Positions 35,742 through 44,450 of a stretch of DNA of 64,000 nt are shown piece by piece. The notes below the pieces were generated by a model that ran no database searches, was not told the origin of the DNA, and saw only the letters and a list, made by a program, of their open reading frames with translations. The stretch lies in contig JAPFDH010000030.1 of assembly GCA_026169045.1 (NCBI GenBank), forward strand, positions 1 to 64,000, written 5' to 3'. The position numbers and the translations under genes were made by a program. The number at the start of each line of letters is the position of its first letter. Position 1 is the first letter of the stretch. The DNA comes from Lachnospiraceae bacterium (GTDB lineage: Bacteria; Bacillota; Clostridia; Lachnospirales; Lachnospiraceae).

Positions 35742-37574
35742 ATGAAAAAAAAGTGGGGATTTTTACCGAATATCAACCAATTTTTACTACACATCACATT
35801 AAAAAAACAGCTGCTCATTATGATCTGGGTGTTTCTGTCTTTATTTTTATTTACACAGGTTTTATACACCATCAATTTCCTTATTTTATCCGGTAAAAAT
35901 TCTCTCAGAAGCAATACCAATTTATTGCAGCAAGTAGGTCAGAATATCGACACTTTCTGTGAAGAACAAAACCAAATTGCCATCAGCATCGCTTCCAATG
36001 ACTCCATTCATTCTTATTTGGAAACCGATGATACCTTAAAACGGTATGATCTTCGTATGCGAATCTCTGACTTTTTTTCCTATGTCTATTCCTCCGACAT
36101 CAATATCCTTGGCATGGCTATTATTGATAACCAAGGGCGACTCTACGGTATTCAAGATATCCCCACCTATTCTATTTGGACTGCCGTAAAAGAACAATAT
36201 GAACAAAAAGGTCTGTCCCTGGAAAAAGACGTTTTTTTTGATCTTGTCAAAACTCCAACCGCTTCTTATTACACACTATCCCGCCCCATTTATTATCCCA
36301 CGAACCTCACCACCAAAATCGGCAACTGCTTGGTGGTTTCCAGCGGAAAAAATCTACAGAATATTCTAAACCGCCTGATTCTTACAGAACATTCCATGGT
36401 TTATTTGGTTAATTCCGATAACAAAATTCTGGCTGCTCATGATTACGAACTCATTGGGTCCACTTTAGATGAACAAGGAATTACGCTTCACCGGGATACA
36501 ACAGAACCTTTTTCAGAAACCTATAACGGAACTCTCTACTCCATTCAACAGCTTAATTTGTCCCATTCTGACTGGAAACTAATCAGTATGGTTCCTGTTT
36601 CCGAATTTATTCAGCCGTTAATCCCCTTAATCTGGTTTGGTTTGATTTTATGCGCAATTACCATTCTTCTTCTGATCTACATTGGTTTTTCCATCTTCCA
36701 CAGCATTACTTCTTCCATTAATCATTTGGCAAGGCAAATGGAATCCATCGGAAAAGAAGGACGCCACAAACGTATCACGTTTGTTCAGGAAAATGAAATC
36801 AGTAAAATTTCCATGGGAATCAATCGGATGCTGGATGAAATTGATGCACTGAATCAAAATATTTTCCGCACCCAATCTTCCCTTTATGAAATGGAACTTT
36901 TAAAGCGTGAAGCTGAATTTTTAGCTTTGCAAAATCAGATTAATCCCCATTTTCTGTACAATACCTTGGAATGTATCCGGGATATTGCCCTGGTATATCA
37001 GGCAAATGAAATTTCTTCCATTGCCATATCCATCACAAAAATATTCCGTTACTGTATCAAAGCCCCCAATATTGTAACCATTTCGGATGAAATGGTTTGT
37101 ATTGACCATTACATCAACATCATTCAAATCCGATATCAAAACCGCTTTACAATTATTAAAGATGTAGACCCTGCCCTCATGCCTTTGCATATGATGAAAT
37201 TTCTGCTTCAACCCATCATTGAAAATGCTATTTTCCATGGGCTGGAACGGAAACTGGGCAATGGCACACTATCCATAAAAGGGACTTTGCTGCCCGATTC
37301 CATCATCTCTTTTGAGATTAAAGACGACGGAATCGGTATCAAAGCAGAGCAACTAAAACAAATGCAGGACGCCTTAAAAAATAATCTTTACATTGATAAC
37401 GAGACGCATACCGGCATTGGCATATTAAATATCCACAACCGGATAAAAACCATGTATGGTGACGATTACGGCATTCAAATCGAAAGCCGCGAACAAGAAG
37501 GAACCTGTGTTTTCATCCGCTTTCCCCAGTATGATCCGTCAGTTCAGGGTGTGCAGCACTTCACAAAGCAGTAA
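35742..37574 (+). CDS. YesM-type sensor histidine kinase
   Basis: The 610-residue membrane kinase has two membrane segments (about 20-50 and 290-320) enclosing a Cache-like extracellular sensor. HAMP follows, then the His_kinase domain with NQINPHFLYNTLECIRDIAL (phospho-His in NPHFLYN), and an HATPase domain with QPIIENAIFHGLE, DDGIGI and GIGILNIHNRIK. It should sense an extracellular glycan and phosphorylate the YesN-type regulator. Its 3' end overlaps the convergent GH105 gene by 36 nt. Confidence 0.94.
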   Translation: MKKKWGFLPNINQFLLHITLKKQLLIMIWVFLSLFLFTQVLYTINFLILSGKNSLRSNTNLLQQVGQNIDTFCEEQNQIAISIASNDSIHSYLETDDTLKRYDLRMRISDFFSYVYSSDINILGMAIIDNQGRLYGIQDIPTYSIWTAVKEQYEQKGLSLEKDVFFDLVKTPTASYYTLSRPIYYPTNLTTKIGNCLVVSSGKNLQNILNRLILTEHSMVYLVNSDNKILAAHDYELIGSTLDEQGITLHRDTTEPFSETYNGTLYSIQQLNLSHSDWKLISMVPVSEFIQPLIPLIWFGLILCAITILLLIYIGFSIFHSITSSINHLARQMESIGKEGRHKRITFVQENEISKISMGINRMLDEIDALNQNIFRTQSSLYEMELLKREAEFLALQNQINPHFLYNTLECIRDIALVYQANEISSIAISITKIFRYCIKAPNIVTISDEMVCIDHYINIIQIRYQNRFTIIKDVDPALMPLHMMKFLLQPIIENAIFHGLERKLGNGTLSIKGTLLPDSIISFEIKDDGIGIKAEQLKQMQDALKNNLYIDNETHTGIGILNIHNRIKTMYGDDYGIQIESREQEGTCVFIRFPQYDPSVQGVQHFTKQ

Positions 37575-38606
37575 TACGGTAAGAGATTGTCCATATGCCA
37601 TGGGCAATATCGGTATTTTTCTGTAATCCTCCAATTGATTGCTGATCCCTGTCCCATAAGAAACCTGATCAACAGTTCCATCCTCACGGATAAAGGAAAG
37701 CAATCCTTCCAATGCATGAAAGCCCATGGCCCGATAGGTTTCCGGAATATACCCCAGCCTTACTGCTTTTAAAATCCCGCAGGCAAATCCCGCTGTCGCG
37801 CTGGCCTCCATGTATGTATCCGGCTCATCCAAGAGTGTCGTCCACATACCATTATTCATCTGAACTTTTTCCAATCCAAGAATCTGATTGGAAAGTGTAT
37901 TTAACAGATATCGTTTTGTAGACGGACAGATACGTTCACCCATGATAGACAGAAATTCCGGAATAGCCACGGTAATCCAGCAATTTCCCCTTGCCCAGAG
38001 TGCTCTGGCAAAATTATGGCGCCCGTCAAAATTCCATCCGTGAAACCATAACCCGGTTTTTCTGTCATACAAATATTGAATATGAATGAGAAACTGATAA
38101 ATCGCTTCCTGTTGCATTGCCTGATCTTCTGTTATAACCGACCATTTTGCCAAAAACAGAACCGTCATAAATAAGGTATCGTCCCACACCTGTTCTTTGT
38201 TCTCATTGCCTGTGACAATATGCTGCAATGCACCATCTTCCGTTCTTGGCATCTGTTTCATTACCCAATCGGCCCACTGGGAACAAAGTTTTCCATATTC
38301 CTCCTTTCCCGTTTTTTCATATAGAAAAGCCAATGTCAACATAGGAGCCATGGTATTTACATTCTTTTCCGGAAGTCCTTCTGCTATCCGTTCTTCGAAC
38401 CACTGAATTAAGATTTGTAGATAGGTTTCATCCGCTGATTCTACATAGTAATTCCACATTCCACATAGTCCCACTCCCTGCGGCCATTCCCACAAATGAA
38501 AATCAATGATTCCAATGGGGCAGCTTTCTTCCCAATCTCCTTTCTCTATATACAGCATTCTCTGGTTTACTTTCTTTAGTAATTCCTGTATCTCGGATCG
38601 TTTCAT
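37539..38606 (-). CDS. GH105 unsaturated glucuronyl/galacturonyl hydrolase (YteR/YesR type)
   Basis: This 355-residue (alpha/alpha)6 enzyme hydrolyses the unsaturated uronic acid left at the end of oligosaccharides by polysaccharide lyases. The catalytic Asp region is KEQVWDDTLFMTVLFLAKW; GLWFHGWNFDGRHNFARALWARGNCW is the classical GH105/GH88 segment. No signal peptide, so the substrate is imported. It follows the GH95 gene by 19 nt with GGAGGGAG as ribosome binding site. It implies the transported ligand comes from a lyase-cut polymer such as rhamnogalacturonan, but other uronic-acid polymers are possible. Confidence 0.9.
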   Translation of the reverse strand: MKRSEIQELLKKVNQRMLYIEKGDWEESCPIGIIDFHLWEWPQGVGLCGMWNYYVESADETYLQILIQWFEERIAEGLPEKNVNTMAPMLTLAFLYEKTGKEEYGKLCSQWADWVMKQMPRTEDGALQHIVTGNENKEQVWDDTLFMTVLFLAKWSVITEDQAMQQEAIYQFLIHIQYLYDRKTGLWFHGWNFDGRHNFARALWARGNCWITVAIPEFLSIMGERICPSTKRYLLNTLSNQILGLEKVQMNNGMWTTLLDEPDTYMEASATAGFACGILKAVRLGYIPETYRAMGFHALEGLLSFIREDGTVDQVSYGTGISNQLEDYRKIPILPMAYGQSLTVLLLCEVLHTLN

Positions 38607-38625
38607 TTTTCTCCCTCCGTTCTCT

Positions 38626-40986
38626 TTATAGAAAATCCCCTCTGCTTAACTTATAAGTCTCACCTTCCTGTGGAGTGAAACAATATTTTTTCTTTCCATA
38701 ACGCACACAAACAGGATGTTTACAGGTACTATGGGCATACAACACTGCTTTTTCCAATTTTCCTTCTTTCACTACCAGATCCACCTCCAAATCACCCACA
38801 GCACGTAATCCCTTCATATGACTGTTTCTGAAACTTTTGGGCAATGCCGGTAACAGAAGCACTTCCTGATCATGACTTTGAAGATACATTTGGGCAATCC
38901 CGGCACAGGTAGCAAAATTTCCGTCAATCTGAAATGGCGGATGCGCATCAAAAAGATTTCGATATGTTCCTCCTCCGTTAGAGTAATTCATATCATCAGA
39001 ATCTACAAACTGCAGCTGACGTTTTAATAATTTCTCAGCGTGCTCTCCATCTCCCAGTCTCGCCCATGCATTAATTTTCCATCCCAAACTCCATCCTGTT
39101 CCGTCATCACCGCGGGAAAGCAATGTCTTTCGGCAGGCTTCCGTCAATTCCTTAGTCTTTTCCAATGTCAGCTCATGCCCCGGATGCAGTGCATATAAAT
39201 GGGAAATATGACGATGATGAATTTCCACTTCATCATAATCATCGTACCATTCCATCAGAGTACCCCGCTTTCCGATTCCGTAGGGTCTCAATTGTTCTAT
39301 TTTTTCTTTCAGCTGCTCTGCAAACTCCCCATCAATTTCCAAAATCTCACTGGCACAAATCACATTTTGAAAAACTTCTTTCATAATTTGTGTGGTCATT
39401 GTGGTGGTAATATCCAATTTATACGTACTTCCCTCATAGGAAAATGAATTTTCCGGCGATGTGGAAGGGGATATAATCCAATATCCATCACGATCCTTTG
39501 TCATGACATCACAATAAAACAATGCTGCATCCTTTATAGCCGGATATGCAACTTCACGGAGAAAGGTTTTGTCCTGCGTATACTCGTAGTGCTCATATAG
39601 ATGCTGACAAAGCCATCCATATCCCATACACCAATATGCATATCCGACACTTCCCTTTGTCGTTCTTCCCACCGGATTGGTAATTCTCCAGATATCTGTG
39701 TTATGATGTGCGGTAGCACCTCGGGCTCCATAATGAAGCTTTGCGGTTTTTGCTCCGTTAACCCGTAATTCTTCTATCATACGGAAAAGAGGCTCATGCA
39801 TTTCCGATAAATTACATATTTCGGTGGGCCAATAATTCATTTCCGTATTTATATTTAACGTGTAATTACTGCTCCAGGGTGCCCGCATCTGATCATTCCA
39901 TATCCCCTGTAAATTGGCAGGTTGTGTCCCCTCTCTGGAACTGGAAATCAATAAATAGCGTCCATACTGGAAAATCAATTCATACAGATGCAGATCCCGT
40001 TTCCCATGGGTTATATTTTCTAACCGCTCATCCGTAGCCACTGTATCTTCCCCGGTTTCCTCTAAGGAAAAATCCACACGTTCATAATATTTCTTATAAT
40101 CCTCTTCATGTTCCTTCTTTAGTTCTTCATATGTCTTTTTCTCTATCTGCATCAGATCTGCTTTTGCATGTTCCAGGTATTCGCTTCCCTCCAGATAAGG
40201 GGAACAGTTAAACCCGCAAAAGCTGGTCCGTACAACCATTTTTATCACAACAGAATCCGCTTTGCTGATACACAGACGATCACCCTTTTTTTCTATTGTT
40301 CCGCCACATACTTCTGCCTCTAAAATCAACGCAAACCGGATCCCTTTTTCTTCATCTTTTTGCGAATAAACAATTGGATGTGCACACTCCAGATAGGAAG
40401 GTTCCACATGGGAAGGACAGATTCCTTCCATAATCAATTGATTTCCTGCTACTTTTTCATTTGTGCGTAAGGGAGATGTAGCACCCAATTCCATGGTAAT
40501 CGCACCTTTATGGTCTGCTGTCAGTTTCATGATGATTGCCTGCGCAGGATAAGAAGCAAATACCTCTCTTTCATACAAAATTCCCTGACAACCATACTGG
40601 GTATAGGCCACAGCACGGTTAAGATCTAATTCCCGTACATAATTCGTTATATTTTTTTCCATCATATCCGGAAACGTCATCCATATATCTCCCAGAGGCA
40701 AGTAAGACTCTGTATAATCCCCCAGCATATGAGCCTCCAGATAATCCTGCGCTTCTCCAAATTTTTTTTCCTGACACAAACGGCGGACCCGATCCAAATA
40801 CTGGGATGCAGTAGGATTATTTTTATCCTTCGGATATCCGGACCAGAGGGTATCTTCATTTAAAGCAATGCGTTCCTGATTTACCCCGCCAAAAACCATT
40901 CCTCCGATTCTTCCATTTCCTATAGGCAAACTATCTGTCCATTTTTTTGCCGGTCTGCGATACCATAATTTCAACTGTTTTCCCAT
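38626..40986 (-). CDS. GH95 alpha-L-fucosidase / alpha-L-galactosidase
   Basis: The 786-residue protein is a classical full-length GH95. The N-terminal domain has DSLPIGNGRIGGMVFGG and IALNEDTLWSG. The barrel has LNINTEMNYWPTEICNLSEMHEPLF (N-x-N), SPSTSPENSF (Glu), and FQIDGNFATCAGIAQMYLQSH (the Asp of the QIDGN motif), matching the residues known to be needed in GH95 1,2-alpha-L-fucosidase. No signal peptide. Fucose versus L-galactose specificity cannot be read. First gene of a two-gene unit with GH105. Confidence 0.93.
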   Translation of the reverse strand: MGKQLKLWYRRPAKKWTDSLPIGNGRIGGMVFGGVNQERIALNEDTLWSGYPKDKNNPTASQYLDRVRRLCQEKKFGEAQDYLEAHMLGDYTESYLPLGDIWMTFPDMMEKNITNYVRELDLNRAVAYTQYGCQGILYEREVFASYPAQAIIMKLTADHKGAITMELGATSPLRTNEKVAGNQLIMEGICPSHVEPSYLECAHPIVYSQKDEEKGIRFALILEAEVCGGTIEKKGDRLCISKADSVVIKMVVRTSFCGFNCSPYLEGSEYLEHAKADLMQIEKKTYEELKKEHEEDYKKYYERVDFSLEETGEDTVATDERLENITHGKRDLHLYELIFQYGRYLLISSSREGTQPANLQGIWNDQMRAPWSSNYTLNINTEMNYWPTEICNLSEMHEPLFRMIEELRVNGAKTAKLHYGARGATAHHNTDIWRITNPVGRTTKGSVGYAYWCMGYGWLCQHLYEHYEYTQDKTFLREVAYPAIKDAALFYCDVMTKDRDGYWIISPSTSPENSFSYEGSTYKLDITTTMTTQIMKEVFQNVICASEILEIDGEFAEQLKEKIEQLRPYGIGKRGTLMEWYDDYDEVEIHHRHISHLYALHPGHELTLEKTKELTEACRKTLLSRGDDGTGWSLGWKINAWARLGDGEHAEKLLKRQLQFVDSDDMNYSNGGGTYRNLFDAHPPFQIDGNFATCAGIAQMYLQSHDQEVLLLPALPKSFRNSHMKGLRAVGDLEVDLVVKEGKLEKAVLYAHSTCKHPVCVRYGKKKYCFTPQEGETYKLSRGDFL

Positions 40987-41186
40987 TCTATTATCACCCT
41001 TCTTTATTTTCTTTTTTATTTTGATCTGTATTGTAACACACCACTACGCTGGGAGTGTATTCACTAATTTTGCCATTTTATGTACTTTTTATTGTTTTTA
41101 CTCCAATAGGTACACCCGACTCTAATTTACCAAAATATTACTAATTTTCTAAAAATTATTATATACATTCCATCTGCTTTTTCTTA

Positions 41187-41219
41187 TATTAGATATCATC
41201 TACTATTAGACATCGTCTA
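41187..41219 (+). promoter_or_regulatory. Two tandem palindromes upstream of padR-type gene
   Basis: TATTAGATATCATCTA (41187-41202) and TATTAGACATCGTCTA (41204-41219) are two copies of TATTAGAyATCrTCTA at a 17-nt period. Each contains the inverted repeat TAGA-N5-TCTA. They end 7 nt before the AGGAGG site of the PadR gene, so they are likely its autoregulatory operators. Confidence 0.65.
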
Positions 41220-41243
41220 TTATGCAAGGAGGGTTTTTAAGCA

Positions 41244-41600
41244 ATGGACAAATGTGCATGTAAAGGTTCTTTTTTAGACAAACTTCTGCAGCCCACCCTA
41301 TTAACAATACTATACCAAAAACCTCTGCACGGGTTTTCACTCTTAAAAGAACTGGAACAAAGCTCAATTATGGATTACCATAAAATTGATCCTACAGGAT
41401 TGTATCGAACACTAAAAAAAATGGAACATGCTGGATTACTGATCTCCCATTTGGACATCAATGATAATACACAACCACGCCGCATTTATGCAATTACAGA
41501 AGACGGGAAAGACTGTCTCAAACATTGGAAAATAACCTTAACCCATTACAGGAATCATTTAGACACGCTAATTCAGTCTATCACAGAAGTCATAGATTAA
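41244..41600 (+). CDS. PadR-family transcriptional regulator
   Basis: This 118-residue protein has the PadR winged helix: LLQPTLLTILYQKPLHGFSLLKEL, PTGLYRTLKKMEHAGLLISHLD and RRIYAITEDGKDCLKHW. Its N-terminus MDKCACKGSF has a CxC pair (Cys4, Cys6) that is unusual for PadR and could bind metal or sense redox state. The tandem palindromes in front are probable operators. The radical SAM gene starts 92 nt downstream on the same strand and is probably its target. Confidence 0.88.
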   Translation: MDKCACKGSFLDKLLQPTLLTILYQKPLHGFSLLKELEQSSIMDYHKIDPTGLYRTLKKMEHAGLLISHLDINDNTQPRRIYAITEDGKDCLKHWKITLTHYRNHLDTLIQSITEVID

Positions 41601-41692
41601 ACTATCACGCATAAGAAGAATAAACTTTAATACTCTGTTTCTAAAAATCAGAAAATATAAAATAAAGAAAGATTGAAAGATGAGGATTATTT

Positions 41693-42748
41693 ATGAAAAC
41701 CTTTTGTATGCAATTCCAAAAAATCATAGAAAAAGCTGAAAACGGATACTCTTTAAATCGAGAAGATTGTCGCTATCTTCTTCAACTGGATGAAAAAAGT
41801 TTAGAAGCCGGCATTTTGCGTGCAACAGCTTCCTCTATTATTCGAAAAAAAAATGAAAATTCTGCTATTATTCTGGGACAAATTGGCGTAGATGTAAAAC
41901 CTTGTTCCGGCGGCTGCCAATTTTGCACTTTTGGAGAAAAACATACCCATTTTAACCGCATACAAATGTCGGAAGATGAATTAACAAAAAAAATCGAAGA
42001 ATTCTGCCATTACGATGATTTGTACGGTCTTTATCTGATGACCATGCACGACTACGATATGAATTACTATTTAAAATGTGTTGAACTGGCTCGTAAAATT
42101 GCTCCTTCTACTACACAGATTTGGGCAAATGTAGGTGACACAAGCATAGAAGGCTATAAAGAACTTCATGCCGCCGGAGTTACAGGCGTTTATCATGTAT
42201 GCCGACTGCGGGAAGGAATTGATACGAATCTAAAACCGGAAAATCGAATACAGTCTATGCGAAATGCTCTAGACGCCGGTTTAGAGTTATATACTTGCTG
42301 CGAACCCATTGGACCAGAACATTCCGTAGATGAACTGGTTGATAATATTTTTATTGGAATTGAAATGGATATTTTTCAACATGCTGCCATGCGGCGTGTT
42401 GCAGTTCCCGGTGCGCCCCTTGCCCATTACGGACAAATCAGCGAATTGCGATTGGCACAAATCGTTGCCGTAATTGCCCTTGCCAGCGCAACCATTCCTA
42501 CCATGGCCTATATGGGTGCACATGAGCCAAACGAACTATGCTATACAGCAGGAGCCAATATTATTACGGCGGAAAGCGGTGCCAATCCGCGTGACATCAG
42601 CAATGATACCGCAAAAAACCGCGGTATGGATATGGCCCGCTGCCGTAAGATGCTATTTGAATGTGGTTTTGATTACCTACGCCGCGGAGATGAAAGTAAA
42701 ATCCCCCTTAATTTTGATTATTTAATGAAAACCGATTCATTGCAATAA
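41693..42748 (+). CDS. Biotin-synthase-like radical SAM enzyme of unknown substrate
   Basis: The 351-residue protein carries the radical SAM cluster motif CSGGCQFC (Cys71, Cys75, Cys78; CX3CX2C). The arrangement after it (GLYLMTMHDYDMNYYLKCVELARKI, GVTGVYHVCRLREG, GLELYTCCEPIGPEHS) resembles BioB/HydE/PylB-type enzymes, and the last 100 residues look like a BATS-type C-terminal domain. It lacks obvious ligands for a second Fe-S cluster that I can assign. Not in a biotin or hydrogenase context. It lies between the PadR gene and the C_GCAxxG_C_C gene. The reaction is unknown. Confidence 0.8.
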   Translation: MKTFCMQFQKIIEKAENGYSLNREDCRYLLQLDEKSLEAGILRATASSIIRKKNENSAIILGQIGVDVKPCSGGCQFCTFGEKHTHFNRIQMSEDELTKKIEEFCHYDDLYGLYLMTMHDYDMNYYLKCVELARKIAPSTTQIWANVGDTSIEGYKELHAAGVTGVYHVCRLREGIDTNLKPENRIQSMRNALDAGLELYTCCEPIGPEHSVDELVDNIFIGIEMDIFQHAAMRRVAVPGAPLAHYGQISELRLAQIVAVIALASATIPTMAYMGAHEPNELCYTAGANIITAESGANPRDISNDTAKNRGMDMARCRKMLFECGFDYLRRGDESKIPLNFDYLMKTDSLQ

Positions 42749-42803
42749 AAAGTGGTATAAAAAACTTACTAAAAAATTTGCAAAAAAAAGAAAGGGAACC
42801 TTT

Positions 42804-43247
42804 ATGTGTAAAAAAACAATCAATCCCAAAATTGCTTTGACCATGTTTGGCCAAGGGTTTGACTGCTCTCAGGTAGTTCTTTCTTCTGTCAATGATAAAC
42901 TGAACCTATCCCGCGAAGAAGCCTTAAAGGCAACTGCTGCCTTTGGCGGTGGTATGTGGCACGGCGAAACTTGTGGTTGTGTCATTGGCGCGCTGATAGC
43001 AATTGGACTGAAATATGGAACTTCCGTTCCCAATGATACAGAGACAAAAAAAACTATGTTACAAAAAAAAGCGGAATTTGAAGAGAAATTCTGTGCTGCT
43101 TATAAAAGCTGTCTCTGTCGTGAAATTCTTGGATTTAACTTAACGCTTCCAGAGGAAATGAAACAAATACAAGAAAAACAATTGTTGGAAACCTTATGCC
43201 CCAAAATAGTTTGCAAAACCTGTGAAATTCTCGAAGAAATGCTTTAA
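42804..43247 (+). CDS. C_GCAxxG_C_C family protein (putative redox-active)
   Basis: This 147-residue protein has the family pattern: DCSQVVL (Cys21), AAFGGGMWHGETCGCVIGALIAIG (Cys57, Cys59), then Cys97, Cys103, Cys105 and a CPKIVCKTC tail (Cys132, Cys137, Cys140). The family is thought to be redox-active or cluster-binding but has no established reaction. A run of purines (GAAAGGGAACC) precedes the ATG. It is 55 nt after the radical SAM gene and probably works with it, for example as electron donor or cluster/sulfur carrier. This is inference. Confidence 0.85.
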   Translation: MCKKTINPKIALTMFGQGFDCSQVVLSSVNDKLNLSREEALKATAAFGGGMWHGETCGCVIGALIAIGLKYGTSVPNDTETKKTMLQKKAEFEEKFCAAYKSCLCREILGFNLTLPEEMKQIQEKQLLETLCPKIVCKTCEILEEML

Positions 43248-43256
43248 TCAAAGAAA

Positions 43257-43346
43257 TGATGAGAAACACGCTTTGCGAGTTTCTCACGTTCGCGGACAGT
43301 CGCCGTATGCCTATGCAAGCATCCGCACACGGCTCGTTGTCTGCGC
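43257..43346. repeat. Structured intergenic element (two hairpins)
   Basis: GAGAAAC (43261-43267) pairs with GTTTCTC (43279-43285), and GCGGACA..GCCGT (from 43292) pairs with ACGGC..TGTCTGCGC (to 43346). It is GC-rich compared with its surroundings. It looks like a mobile or REP-like element, but no second copy is visible in the window. Confidence 0.4.
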
Positions 43347-43357
43347 GTAAATACAAA

Positions 43358-43460
43358 AAAGCGGTGCCAATTCCCACAATAGCAGCAGTGTTCCTGCCAT
43401 AATTTGTAATATGGATATGGCCCGCTTTTTTAATAGAATGTCAAAATATCCTTTTGATTA
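43358..43460 (+). pseudogene. Decayed 3' fragment of a second radical SAM gene
   Basis: AAAGCGGTGCCAAT (43358), TATGGATATGGCCCGCT (43410) and TTTTGATTA (43452) repeat segments of the radical SAM gene at 42573, 42625 and 42667. The spacing (52 and 94 nt) is exactly the same in both, so there are no indels. In frame it reads SGAN...NMDMAR...FDY against SGAN...GMDMAR...FDY. The rest of the copy is absent, with the structured element directly upstream. Confidence 0.75.
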
Positions 43461-44450
43461 TTTCCCGTTTTTTGCATACTCTTTCAGCAATTTCACATAA
43501 ACACGATATTGTTCCGTCGAAACATCCGGAGGTGTCTGATGATCTACAGACGGAACATAGCGTCCCGAACGGATAGCAGGAAGCAAACGTTCAAACTCCT
43601 GTCTCATGGCTTCTTCTCCCAGGTGCATAATGGTTTTATCATATCCGCCGATCATAATCCATTCTGGATATTGTCGCCGGATTCGATTGACATCCACACC
43701 AGCCTGGCGTTCCAATGGCAATACCCCTTCAATCCCAGCTTCCTGAAACCATGGAATCAATGGTTCTACGTTTCCATCTGTATCAATCAGTACTTTTACC
43801 CCATGCTCTTTTAACAGCGGAATAACCTCACGGTAATAAGGCAGCATAAACTCATCAAACAAAGCTTTGGAAAGCATGGGACCATGATTATAAGACATAT
43901 CCTCTGCAAATGTCATAAATTCCGGCTGGAAAACCGGCAATATTTTTTCCAGACAACGAATATGAAAATCTGTCAGCTCCCGATTGATCCGATGCAGTAA
44001 TTCCGGCTCATCATAAAAAGAATACAAATGTCCCTCTATTCCAAACAACGTACGGGGTAACCAAAAAAATCCCTCCAGGGTAAGCCATGTGGCAAAGTCC
44101 CCTCTTTCATGTCCCTCTGCCCACTGTTTTGCTGTTTCCATTGCGGATTCCAAACTTTCTTCTGAAAACAAATGGGGCAAAATTTTTTCATAATCTTCTT
44201 CCGTCTCCATGATTCCAGCCCCATGATGCGCCGGTTTGGGACATTCTTTGCCTCTGGGAGCAATCCAGATTTGCCGCAGTGGATCCAACCCAAAATAATT
44301 CTGCAATGTATCCGGTCCATCCGGTTTTGGTACGCCCTCTTTATTCCAACGATCTACCGTCAAATTCCACCATGTCGCCCATTCCACCACAGGAAGCCGA
44401 TCTGTCACGTTCCCATTTAAAACTGCCTTCATTCGTTCTCTATTTGTCAT
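43458..44450 (-). CDS. Uroporphyrinogen-decarboxylase-fold protein of unknown function
   Basis: The about 330-residue protein has the UroD/methyltransferase fold: TNRERMKAVLNGNVTDRLPVVEW at the start, EDMSYNHGPMLSKALFDEFMLPYY and PEWIMIGGYDKTIM. Where MtaA/MtbA-type corrinoid methyltransferases have the HxC zinc motif, it has VLIDTDGNVEPLIPWF, so it lacks those ligands. It is therefore neither an obvious haem enzyme nor a canonical methyltransferase. ATG 44450 has AGGAG 8 nt upstream, and the frame stays open to 44663 through the neighbouring gene. It is divergent from the AraC gene at 44543, which probably regulates it. Proteins like this occur in sugar loci. Confidence 0.7.
   Translation of the reverse strand: MTNRERMKAVLNGNVTDRLPVVEWATWWNLTVDRWNKEGVPKPDGPDTLQNYFGLDPLRQIWIAPRGKECPKPAHHGAGIMETEEDYEKILPHLFSEESLESAMETAKQWAEGHERGDFATWLTLEGFFWLPRTLFGIEGHLYSFYDEPELLHRINRELTDFHIRCLEKILPVFQPEFMTFAEDMSYNHGPMLSKALFDEFMLPYYREVIPLLKEHGVKVLIDTDGNVEPLIPWFQEAGIEGVLPLERQAGVDVNRIRRQYPEWIMIGGYDKTIMHLGEEAMRQEFERLLPAIRSGRYVPSVDHQTPPDVSTEQYRVYVKLLKEYAKNGK

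Noticed and set aside
41693-42748. Biotin synthase (bioB)
   Set aside because: The radical SAM motif fits the superfamily, but there is no biotin gene nearby and the segments around the second cluster of BioB are not recognisable.
43458-44450. Haem-pathway uroporphyrinogen decarboxylase (hemE)
   Set aside because: The substrate-binding residues typical of HemE are not evident, and the gene is in a carbohydrate context far from the tetrapyrrole operon.
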